Shown here: positions 34,677 to 40,761 of the stretch, piece after piece | Numbering within the stretch: the first letter of the stretch is position 1 | How the letters are laid out: every line of letters starts with the position of its first letter | Assembly: GCA_017514685.1 (NCBI GenBank) | Contig: JAFWJN010000003.1 | Location: 1 to 40,761, forward strand | DNA length: 40,761 nucleotides | Direction: 5' to 3' | Source of the DNA: Clostridia bacterium | GTDB lineage: Bacteria; Bacillota; Clostridia; Christensenellales; CAG-138 | The notes under the pieces: generated by a model | Seen by the model: the letters and a program-made list of their open reading frames with translations, nothing else | The model's database searches: none | Told to the model about the DNA's origin: nothing | Translations under genes and position numbers: made by a program

Positions 34677-35552
34677 TTATTCCCCTTCGTATTGAAGATA
34701 ACGGTCGATGATATCAGCAAGCATTTCCGGCTTCTCTTCGTGCATCCAGTGCCCGACGTTCCTCAGACTGTAATAGACTCCGTTCGGAATCTTTTCGCGG
34801 AGTTCGGTCAGCTTATCCATGGGAACGAGCTTGTCTTCTTCGCCCCACAGAACGAGAATCTCATGATCGGAACCGGCAATCGCTTTTAAGACAGGTTCTT
34901 CGTCAAAATTCCGCACGGCGTACATGATTGCCTGGCGAGAGGCAAAGTCATCGCACGTGGAAAAATACTGGTCCACGACGGCATCGGTGCAGATCGTTCC
35001 GTCATAATAGAACAGGGGCATGTATTTTTTGAAATCCTTTTTGCTGTAGGATTCCCGGAAGAAGAATCCGAACGGACCTTCCAGCCCACGGATGCGCAGA
35101 GGATAATTCTTGCTGATTCCGCTCGGAGTCAGCACAACGACCTTGTTGAACCGAATCGGCATTTTTGCCATGGCATAAAGCGCATACATTCCGCCCATGG
35201 TACAGCCGAGGACATGCGTGTTTGAAAGGTGAAGCGCGTCCATGGTCCAGAGCAGGATATCTGCCATTTCATCCATGGAATAACTCAAAGAATACGGCCG
35301 GTCGGAATGACCGAACCCGGGCAGATCGATTGCGATGACGCGGTAATACCGCGCAAAAAGCGGCATCAGTTCCCGCCAGGTATAAATAGACTGCCCTACT
35401 GAATGAACCAGAAGAAGGGGCTCGCCTTTCCCCATTTCGAGATAGTGAATCCGGCACTTCTCGGGCTTTTTTTTCGCTCCCGGAAAACCGGGAAGTTCGA
35501 TCGTAACGAAAGATCCGATCAGATCGGAATTGACAATCGGTTTCTGCTCCAT
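34677..35552 (-). CDS. Alpha/beta hydrolase with Thr at the nucleophile site
   Basis: A 291-aa alpha/beta-hydrolase fold protein. The oxyanion loop reads LLLVHSVGQS, where family members usually have HG. The nucleophile elbow is VLGCTMGGMYA with T118 in the place of the usual Ser (GxSxG). The acid D240 (LWGEEDKLVP) and His 268 (NVGHWMHEEKP) are intact. The cap is helical. Whether it is a slow enzyme with a Thr nucleophile, uses the neighbouring Cys, or is a non-catalytic relative is open. The start at 35552 follows AGAGGTGA by eight bases; a longer frame to 35603 lies in the promoter. It heads the DUF951-signal-peptidase-HAD operon. Confidence 0.8.
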   Translation of the reverse strand: MEQKPIVNSDLIGSFVTIELPGFPGAKKKPEKCRIHYLEMGKGEPLLLVHSVGQSIYTWRELMPLFARYYRVIAIDLPGFGHSDRPYSLSYSMDEMADILLWTMDALHLSNTHVLGCTMGGMYALYAMAKMPIRFNKVVVLTPSGISKNYPLRIRGLEGPFGFFFRESYSKKDFKKYMPLFYYDGTICTDAVVDQYFSTCDDFASRQAIMYAVRNFDEEPVLKAIAGSDHEILVLWGEEDKLVPMDKLTELREKIPNGVYYSLRNVGHWMHEEKPEMLADIIDRYLQYEGE

Positions 35553-35574
35553 AACTTTTTCACCTCTTGTCCCG

Positions 35575-35603
35575 ATTATAACGCGGGCGATTTCGTCTTG
35601 CAA
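35575..35603 (-). promoter_or_regulatory. Promoter of the alpha/beta hydrolase-signal peptidase operon
   Basis: On the minus strand TTGCAA (35603-35598), a 17-base spacer and a perfect TATAAT (35580-35575) lie 22 bases before the ATG at 35552. Confidence 0.7.
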
Positions 35604-35722
35604 GGCGGAGGCGGAATTCTTTGCATTTCGGACACAATATCCGAATAACCAGATGGTTCCGCTTTATCCGTATACGGGAGACATTGCCTCTCCGTTTTTC
35701 TTTTTGCTCCAGGGAACCCGAA

Positions 35723-35751
35723 TTGACGGAAAACAGGACGGGTGATATACT
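35723..35751 (+). promoter_or_regulatory. Promoter of MBOAT cassette 2
   Basis: TTGACG (35723-35728), a 17-base spacer and TATACT (35746-35751) precede the TTG start at 35777, giving a very short leader. This differs from the promoter of cassette 1, which has a palindrome over its -35. Confidence 0.65.
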
Positions 35752-35776
35752 GTTACCATTCGCGGAGGATGAATTC

Positions 35777-37180
35777 TTGGTCTTTTCCAGTCTGACTTTC
35801 TTATTGCTGTTTTTACCGGCATTGCTGCTCCTGTATTTTCTGAGTGAAAATATTCGTTGGCGCAATGGCGTTCTTGTTGCTTTCTCTTTATTGTTCTACG
35901 CATGGGGAGAGCCGGTGATGGTTCTTCTTCTGATCGGAACAACCTTGTTCCAGTATTTGGCAGCCATTCGGATCTCCCGGGCAAAAGAATCCGCAGCGAA
36001 AAAATTCTGGCTTGCGCTTGCGCTTCTGGTATCTTTAGGGGCGCTTATCTATTTTAAATATTCCTGGTTTCTCGTTGACTCTCTGGCGAAACTGTTTCGT
36101 ATCGAAACTGCATTCAGCGGACCTGTGCTTCCAATCGGGATTTCATTTTATACGTTTCAGATTCTGACCTATACCATCGATGTCTATTACGGACGTGTTC
36201 CGGAACAGAAAAACCCGTTTCGGCTGCTTCTTTATGTGAGCTGTTTTCCGCAGCTGATAGCAGGACCGATCGTAAAATATGCAGATATCGCGGAAGCTCT
36301 TGACGGAAGAACGGTTTCCAAACGGGATTTTGCTTTCGGAATCAGACGTTTTCTGGTCGGCCTTTCCAAGAAAGTGCTTCTTGCAAATATTTGCGGGAAA
36401 GCATTGTCGGCGTGTATGGAAGGAACCGGTATTTCCGTGCTTGGCGCATGGTTTACAGCGTTGCTGTATGCGCTTCAGCTGTACTTTGATTTTTCCGCCT
36501 ATTCCGACATGGCAATCGGGCTGGGTCGCGTTCTGGGCTTTTCATACCGGGAAAATTTCCGCTATCCGTACATCTCCCTCAGTGCAAGTGAATTCTGGAG
36601 AAGATGGCACATCTCGCTTGGTTCATTTTTCAGAGAATATGTTTATATTCCTCTAGGAGGGAACCGAAAAGGAAAGGCAAGGACAATTCTGAATCTTCTG
36701 ATTGTCTGGATATTGACAGGACTCTGGCACGGTGCCGCCTGGAACTTTGCACTGTGGGGGCTTTACTGGTTTGTGCTTCTGCTGGTTGATAAAATGCTTC
36801 AAAGCGTCTGGGAACGTTTCCCGAAGCCTGTTCTGTGGGTCGGAACATTTCTTTTGACGCTGATCGGCTGGGTGCTGTTTTATCATACGGATCTTTCAGC
36901 AGCGGGAATGCATCTCGGAGCAATGTTCGGGATTCACGCTTCAGGGCTGGCCGACAAAACGGTTCTCAACGTTCTGAAACAATATGCGCTGTATCTTCCT
37001 GTGGCGGTTCTGTGCTGTCTTCCGATTGTTCCAACGGTGAAAAAGCTTCTCAAAAAACATCCTGCGCTGCTGGCTGCTTCGGAACCTGCTTTTGCGGTAT
37101 GCGCTGTATTGCTCGGCGTAGTGTCTCTTTTGTTCCTGATTGGGCAAAGTTATAATCCTTTTATCTACTTCCGGTTTTGA
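35777..37180 (+). CDS. MBOAT family O-acyltransferase (AlgI/DltB-like), copy 2
   Basis: Paralogue of the MBOAT protein at 7957-9396, 467 aa. Same motifs: YAWGEP, LPIGISFYTFQ, CFPQLIAGPIV, DFSAYSDMAIG, FWRRWHISLG, YIPLGGNRKG and LTGLWHGAAWNF with the catalytic His at 318, and the identical end IGQSYNPFIYFRF. Start: GGAGGA lies 9 bases before a TTG, and the encoded VFSSLTFLLLFLP matches the start of copy 1 (MVFSGLTFLLLFFP), so TTG is the likely start codon. An ATG at 35621 opens a longer frame across the promoter and is rejected. Confidence 0.9.
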   Translation: MVFSSLTFLLLFLPALLLLYFLSENIRWRNGVLVAFSLLFYAWGEPVMVLLLIGTTLFQYLAAIRISRAKESAAKKFWLALALLVSLGALIYFKYSWFLVDSLAKLFRIETAFSGPVLPIGISFYTFQILTYTIDVYYGRVPEQKNPFRLLLYVSCFPQLIAGPIVKYADIAEALDGRTVSKRDFAFGIRRFLVGLSKKVLLANICGKALSACMEGTGISVLGAWFTALLYALQLYFDFSAYSDMAIGLGRVLGFSYRENFRYPYISLSASEFWRRWHISLGSFFREYVYIPLGGNRKGKARTILNLLIVWILTGLWHGAAWNFALWGLYWFVLLLVDKMLQSVWERFPKPVLWVGTFLLTLIGWVLFYHTDLSAAGMHLGAMFGIHASGLADKTVLNVLKQYALYLPVAVLCCLPIVPTVKKLLKKHPALLAASEPAFAVCAVLLGVVSLLFLIGQSYNPFIYFRF

Positions 37181-37187
37181 TCTGATT

Positions 37188-38630
37188 ATGAAAAAACGAT
37201 TATCATTCTACATTACATTTGCGTGCATCGCTGTTTTCGGGTCGCTTGGTCTGATGCTTCTGATCCGCGGAGAAAAGGAAGCGCGTCCGTCCGACTCGGA
37301 GAACCGTATGCTGGCCGGATTCCCGGTGTTTTCATTGAGCTCTGTTGCAGACGGGAGTTTCATGGAAGGGATGGAATCCTATCTTTCCGATGCAATGCCG
37401 GCAAGAAATACGATTATTGTCCAGACTGCTTCCTGGATGAATACGCTTTCCGTCGGACGTCCGGTTTCTTCTGACGAGGATATCTATATGGAAGTAGAAG
37501 AATTCGGCAGAGAAGATGATACATTTGAACAGGTCGAAACCATTCAGATCGTGCATGACCCGGAGGAAGAGGTATTGCCGGAGACGGTTCAGACCACAGA
37601 GGGACAATCTTCTTTCTTTGAGGAAGCGACGGCGGCTCCGTCGGCGGAACCGGAGGAAACAGCCGCACTGGTTTCAGAAGGTGAGCCGGTTCAAACCCCG
37701 GCGGCTTTGGAAATAAAAGATCCTTCCGTTGCAATCAGGACTTGCACGTTTGTTCAGCTTATGGATGACGGCGGCTCCAGACTCGTTTATACGTTTCCGA
37801 AGGAACATGTCGCAAATGCGGTCAAAGTCCTGAACGCTTATCGGAAAGCGCTTCCCGAGGACGGGCATGTTTTCTTTTCCCAGATACCGTTCCCGGGAAC
37901 GGCGTTCGCGCTTCAGACTGATAAATATACCGGCTGGAAGAGCGAACTCGAAGAAATTTTATCCGCAAACACCTATACCGGCGTGGAAATCGTGAGTGCG
38001 CTGGAAGTACTGGAGCAGCCTCTTTTGAGCGGAGAAGATCTTTATTTTCATAACGATCATCACTGGAAACCCCGGGCAGCAAGTTATGTCGCGCAGGCGA
38101 TGCAGGAACAGATCGGAATCAACGCACTGAGTTATGACGAGTATTCCTTCCAGCATCTGGGCGGGTTTTACGGGTCAAAAGCGAATGCGAGTCCGGAAGA
38201 GAAGAAGAAAACAAAGCCGGACACGATCGATGTTCTGATTCCGAATCTACCGGTAAAAGGATACCTGATCGACTGGAACAAAAAGGAAACGGACGGGGTA
38301 TTCATGGTTCTGAATAGGCATAGTTATCTGGCTTACCTCGGAGGAACATTGGGACCGTGGCGCAGGTATGAGACCGGCGTCGACTGCGGAAGGAATTGCC
38401 TTGTGATAGGGGACTCGTATATCTGCGCGTTTGTTCCGTTCCTTGCCCCGTATTATGAAGAGGTCCATACCACTGATATGCGTCAGGCATATTTTGATGC
38501 AGCTCACCGGAAATGGTCCGTTTCCGACTATCTGAAATGGAATGAAATCGATGATGTCTATATTGTGCTTTCGACATCATCCGGAGTGAACTCATCCTAT
38601 ATGCTCTCATATCTGATGAGATATCTGTAA
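37188..38630 (+). CDS. DHHW family protein (AlgJ/AlgX-like), copy 2
   Basis: A 480-aa paralogue of the DHHW protein at 6446-7945. An N-terminal anchor at about 8-27, the shared SENRML...FPVFS segment, an acidic/proline-poor spacer at about 95-175, NDHHW at 289-293, and an intact GDS at 408-410 in LVIGDSYICAFVPF. In copy 1 the same place reads CDS. The gene begins seven bases after the MBOAT stop without a clear ribosome binding site, which suggests coupled translation. Role presumed to be acyl transfer to an extracellular polymer. Confidence 0.82.
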   Translation: MKKRLSFYITFACIAVFGSLGLMLLIRGEKEARPSDSENRMLAGFPVFSLSSVADGSFMEGMESYLSDAMPARNTIIVQTASWMNTLSVGRPVSSDEDIYMEVEEFGREDDTFEQVETIQIVHDPEEEVLPETVQTTEGQSSFFEEATAAPSAEPEETAALVSEGEPVQTPAALEIKDPSVAIRTCTFVQLMDDGGSRLVYTFPKEHVANAVKVLNAYRKALPEDGHVFFSQIPFPGTAFALQTDKYTGWKSELEEILSANTYTGVEIVSALEVLEQPLLSGEDLYFHNDHHWKPRAASYVAQAMQEQIGINALSYDEYSFQHLGGFYGSKANASPEEKKKTKPDTIDVLIPNLPVKGYLIDWNKKETDGVFMVLNRHSYLAYLGGTLGPWRRYETGVDCGRNCLVIGDSYICAFVPFLAPYYEEVHTTDMRQAYFDAAHRKWSVSDYLKWNEIDDVYIVLSTSSGVNSSYMLSYLMRYL

Positions 38631-38643
38631 GGAGGCACCGGAA

Positions 38644-40080
38644 ATGAAATCTAAAATCCGAACAATAATAGGTGCCGTCGTTGTCACAGTTGCGGCAATG
38701 ATACTGGTATCCTGCCTGTGGTCGCTTGAGGAAAAGGCCACGCAGTCTTTGGAGGAGAAGGCTATTTCCGCCGCAGAACAGGAAAACTGGGAGCTGGCGT
38801 ATAGTTACGCGGAGGAAGCAGATAAATCGGGGAGTACGGAAATGCTTTCCGAAATCGGATACCGTAATGCCGAAAAAGCGCTGCAAAGCGGTGAATATCT
38901 TTCCGCCCAAGAACAGTTTGAGGCGCTCGGAGCGTTTCGGGACGCGCAGGAACGTGTCCGTGAATGCAGATATCTTTGGGCGGATTCACTGGAAGCAGCA
39001 GGGGATGATTCTGCGGCAAAAGAAGCCTTTTTTGCGCTGATTCCTTATTCTGATTCACTGGATCGGTATCGCGCATGCTGCTATAAACTTGCGGAACAGG
39101 AACTGGAATGCGGAAACAGCAGGGAGGCCTTTTTGGCGTTTTCAGAATTAATTCCTTTCAGCAATTCTGAAGAGCGGGCGGTTGCAATCGCAATAGAATT
39201 AACGGGCGAATCGGATCCGGAGAAAGCGGTTGCATTCGCAAAGGGCTTTTCCGAAGAGCAGTGGGAGCAGATTGAGGCACTGGGAAAAGCAAGAGACGGC
39301 TTGCGAATGAATTACATTGCCGCGGGCAAAATGCATGCTGCGATACTGCTGCCGGACGGAACGGTAACGGCGTTTGGGGATAATACATTCGGTCAATGTT
39401 CGACAGATTCTTTCCGGAATATAAAAGCAATCGCAGCCGGATTTCAGCACACTTTGGGATTGCGCACAGACGGGACGGTAGCAGCGACAGGAGATAATTC
39501 CTGCAGTCAATGCGAAGTCGGTTCCTGGACGGATGTCGTTTTTATTGCATGCGGTGCATGGGACAGTTACGGAATCCGTTCAGACGGTACACTGCTTCAT
39601 TGCGGCTTCTCAGATTTGAATCTGGATGGATGGACTGAGCTGATGTCAATCCATGCCAGTGAAATCTCTGTTATCGGAGTGAGAAAAGATAGCACGGTTC
39701 TCTGCACTTCTGACCGTGGCCGGTTCTCCGGAAGTGATTACTGCAATGCGGAAATAGCGATAGGATCGGCGTATGCATTAAAGGAAGATGGAACAGTACA
39801 GTCAAACGATTCTGATCTCGCAGAATGGAAGAACATTGTTGCCTTGGAATGCAGTGCAACCATACTGGTAGGAATATCTGCTGACGGAACGCTTGAAGTA
39901 AAAGAACTCTTGCCGGTTTCTTCTTCTTTTATCTCTCAACTTCTGAATGAGCAAAAGGTCATAGGTGTTACCTGTGCAGGGACATATGCATTGATTCTTC
40001 ACGAAGACGGGACTATAAGCACCTGCGGTGAAGCCCCGGCAGAAATATCGGAAAATCTTTCGCACATTAAGATTGTTTGA
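38644..40080 (+). CDS. TPR plus RCC1-like seven-bladed propeller protein, copy 2
   Basis: A 478-aa paralogue of the protein at 4863-6449, in the same position after DHHW and with AAGGAGG just upstream. The N-terminus has a hydrophobic segment ending ILVSC (C24), a plausible lipobox, so this copy may be a lipoprotein where copy 1 has a plain membrane anchor. Residues about 30-210 hold TPR-like helices (RVRECRYLWADSLEAAGDD, RYRACCYKLAEQELECGNS). Residues about 220-478 contain seven RCC1-like repeats; the second is clearest (HTLGLRTDGTVAATGDNSCSQC), and the middle blades are decayed as in copy 1. Function unknown. Confidence 0.8.
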   Translation: MKSKIRTIIGAVVVTVAAMILVSCLWSLEEKATQSLEEKAISAAEQENWELAYSYAEEADKSGSTEMLSEIGYRNAEKALQSGEYLSAQEQFEALGAFRDAQERVRECRYLWADSLEAAGDDSAAKEAFFALIPYSDSLDRYRACCYKLAEQELECGNSREAFLAFSELIPFSNSEERAVAIAIELTGESDPEKAVAFAKGFSEEQWEQIEALGKARDGLRMNYIAAGKMHAAILLPDGTVTAFGDNTFGQCSTDSFRNIKAIAAGFQHTLGLRTDGTVAATGDNSCSQCEVGSWTDVVFIACGAWDSYGIRSDGTLLHCGFSDLNLDGWTELMSIHASEISVIGVRKDSTVLCTSDRGRFSGSDYCNAEIAIGSAYALKEDGTVQSNDSDLAEWKNIVALECSATILVGISADGTLEVKELLPVSSSFISQLLNEQKVIGVTCAGTYALILHEDGTISTCGEAPAEISENLSHIKIV

Positions 40081-40101
40081 TTCTGATGTTCTTTTTTATC
40101 C

Positions 40102-40130
40102 TTGCATCACAGTTTTTCCTATGATATAAT
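40102..40130 (+). promoter_or_regulatory. Promoter of the tRNA-Arg region
   Basis: TTGCAT (40102-40107), a 17-base spacer and a perfect TATAAT (40125-40130). Transcription would pass first through the tRNA-like fragment and then the intact tRNA. Confidence 0.7.
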
Positions 40131-40195
40131 ATGCGTCGGTCAGAAATGATCCATAAATTTGCAGGATGGTTTTTACATTATCACTGCATTGAAAT

Positions 40196-40252
40196 GTGCC
40201 TGTAGCTCAGCTGGATAGAGTGACAGACTCCGACGCTGTAGGCCTAAGGTTC
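40196..40252 (+). pseudogene. Damaged partial copy of tRNA-Arg(CCG)
   Basis: The first 25 bases equal the 5' end of the intact tRNA 83 bases downstream (acceptor 5' strand and D arm). The anticodon loop CTCCGAC is also the same. The anticodon stem differs at three base pairs by changes on both strands that keep pairing (ACAG/CTGT instead of TTGG/CCAA), with one mismatch next to the loop. From the T stem onward pairing is lost: there is no T-stem partner, no acceptor 3' strand and no CCA. It cannot form a mature tRNA. Confidence 0.7.
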
Positions 40253-40278
40253 TTGAAAAATGCATAAACACTGTATAT

Positions 40279-40355
40279 GTGCCTGTAGCTCAGCTGGATA
40301 GAGCGTTGGACTCCGACTCCAAAGGTCGCACGTTCAAATCGTGTCAGGCACGCCA
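40279..40355 (+). tRNA. tRNA-Arg, anticodon CCG
   Basis: Full cloverleaf in 77 bases: acceptor GTGCCTG/CAGGCAC, D arm GCTC-GAGC, anticodon stem TTGGA/TCCAA with loop CTCCGAC (anticodon CCG, reading CGG codons), T stem GCACG/CGTGT with loop TTCAAAT, discriminator G and encoded CCA. A tyrosine recombinase gene lies downstream facing it, so the 3' half is a likely integration site. Confidence 0.93.
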
Positions 40356-40356
40356 T

Positions 40357-40391
40357 GAAAGCCCCAAAAACACTACGTTTTCGGGGCTTTC
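40357..40391. terminator. Hairpin directly after tRNA-Arg
   Basis: GAAAGCCCC (40357-40365) pairs perfectly with GGGGCTTTC (40383-40391), with an inner AAAAC/GTTTT extension. It starts one base after the CCA. The T run is short, but the position fits a tRNA terminator. Confidence 0.6.
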
Positions 40392-40500
40392 ATATTTCCT
40401 TTGATCCTTGTGTTTAATAGCTGATCTTCGCCTATGGTTAGTTGTATATTGTTTCCTGTATATACATCAAAATATGCATTCATTTTCTTTCAAAAACCAT

Positions 40501-40522
40501 TTTTGACTGCATTTTGACTGCA
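40501..40522. repeat. Tandem 11-bp direct repeat next to the integrase gene
   Basis: TTTTGACTGCA occurs twice head to tail (40501-40511, 40512-40522), 20 bases past the recombinase stop and between it and the tRNA. Arm-type integrase binding sites have this layout, but chance is possible. Confidence 0.5.
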
Positions 40523-40542
40523 CTTTTTTTAAAAATGCATTC

Positions 40543-40761
40543 TCACAGTACTCGCAGTAAACATATTTCTGGATCTTTTTTCCTCTCTTTGAGATGTTCG
40601 TCAAGGGCTTGAATCGCTTGCTCTTCTTTAAATTTCGAAAGGTGTGTGTATATCTCCAAGGTAACTTCTATGTCTGAATGACCAAGGAATTTTTGTGCCG
40701 ACTTAACATCAACTCCTGCATCGAACAGCATTGTAGCATATGTATGCCGGAGCATGTGCGC
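40543..40761 (-). CDS. Tyrosine recombinase/integrase, C-terminal part (cut by window edge)
   Basis: The last 72 or so residues of a phage- or ICE-type integrase; the frame is open to the window edge, so the rest lies to the right. It carries [21 protein letters not shown] with the catalytic Arg and His, [19 protein letters not shown] with the second His and the nucleophile Tyr. The gene faces the tRNA-Arg, as integrases next to attL usually do. The remainder of the element should lie beyond the right edge. Confidence 0.88.
   Translation of the reverse strand, partial: AHMLRHTYATMLFDAGVDVKSAQKFLGHSDIEVTLEIYTHLSKFKEEQAIQALDEHLKERKKDPEICLLRVL

Noticed and set aside
35621-35776. Upstream extension of the MBOAT copy 2 frame to an ATG at 35621
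   Set aside because: The extension crosses the -35/-10 promoter and has no ribosome binding site; copy 1 aligns from the TTG at 35777.
1-40761. CRISPR arrays, insertion sequences or rRNA genes
   Set aside because: No regularly spaced repeats, transposase genes, terminal inverted repeats or rRNA sequence were seen.

Overview
The window is a bacterial chromosome segment of mid G+C content with tightly packed genes, strong GGAGG-type ribosome binding sites, many ATGA stop/start overlaps and sigma-A-like promoters. The gene set points to an anaerobic, host- or gut-associated member of the Bacillota: a DUF951 protein, an ECF vitamin-type transporter with a fused double ATPase, two signal peptidases I, an indolepyruvate:ferredoxin oxidoreductase, a GPH sugar symporter and MBOAT/DHHW acetylation genes. 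An Erysipelotrichia-like or clostridial host is my inference; no rRNA or marker gene here settles it.

Layout. Bases 1-175 hold the start of an unrecognised minus-strand gene that leaves the window. Bases 264-4678 (minus) hold a sodium:solute symporter, an N-acyl-D-amino-acid deacylase and an M20 peptidase, which look like uptake and hydrolysis of acylated amino acids or dipeptides. Bases 4863-9396 (minus) hold an MBOAT acyltransferase, a DHHW protein and a membrane-anchored TPR plus RCC1-propeller protein. Bases 9597-12559 (plus) hold a Cof-type HAD phosphatase, an AEC transporter and a lipoprotein esterase. Bases 12636-16674 (minus) are an ECF transporter operon (double ATPase, EcfT, S component) that also contains a SAM hydrolase. 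Bases 16871-17543 are the AT-rich relic of an AbiE toxin-antitoxin system: a frameshifted antitoxin and an 11-codon toxin stub behind an intact palindromic operator.

Bases 17643-27183 (minus) form one long array: acyl-CoA synthetase, IorA, IorB, PaaK-type CoA ligase, ACT-domain protein, an ABCG-like ATPase fused to an N-terminal membrane domain, its permease, and diaminopimelate decarboxylase. The core is an aryl-pyruvate to aryl-acetyl-CoA to aryl-acetate fermentation module. Bases 27511-32549 (plus) are a glycan-use operon: GPH symporter, carboxylesterase, GH31 glycosidase. Bases 32559-35552 (minus) carry an alpha/beta hydrolase with Thr in place of the nucleophile Ser, a DUF951 protein, two signal peptidases I and a HAD hydrolase. 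Bases 35777-40080 (plus) are a second, diverged MBOAT-DHHW-propeller cassette in the same gene order as the first. At the right edge a tRNA-Arg(CCG), preceded by a damaged partial copy of itself, is followed by the C-terminal end of a tyrosine recombinase facing it, which marks the border of an integrated element.

The best candidate for an undescribed system is the twice-present three-gene cassette. MBOAT plus DHHW pairs are known from exopolysaccharide acetylation (AlgI/AlgJ/AlgX-like). Here each pair is followed, by tight coupling, by a predicted extracytoplasmic protein with a membrane anchor, TPR-like helices and seven RCC1-like blades. I know of no described role for such a protein in this setting.
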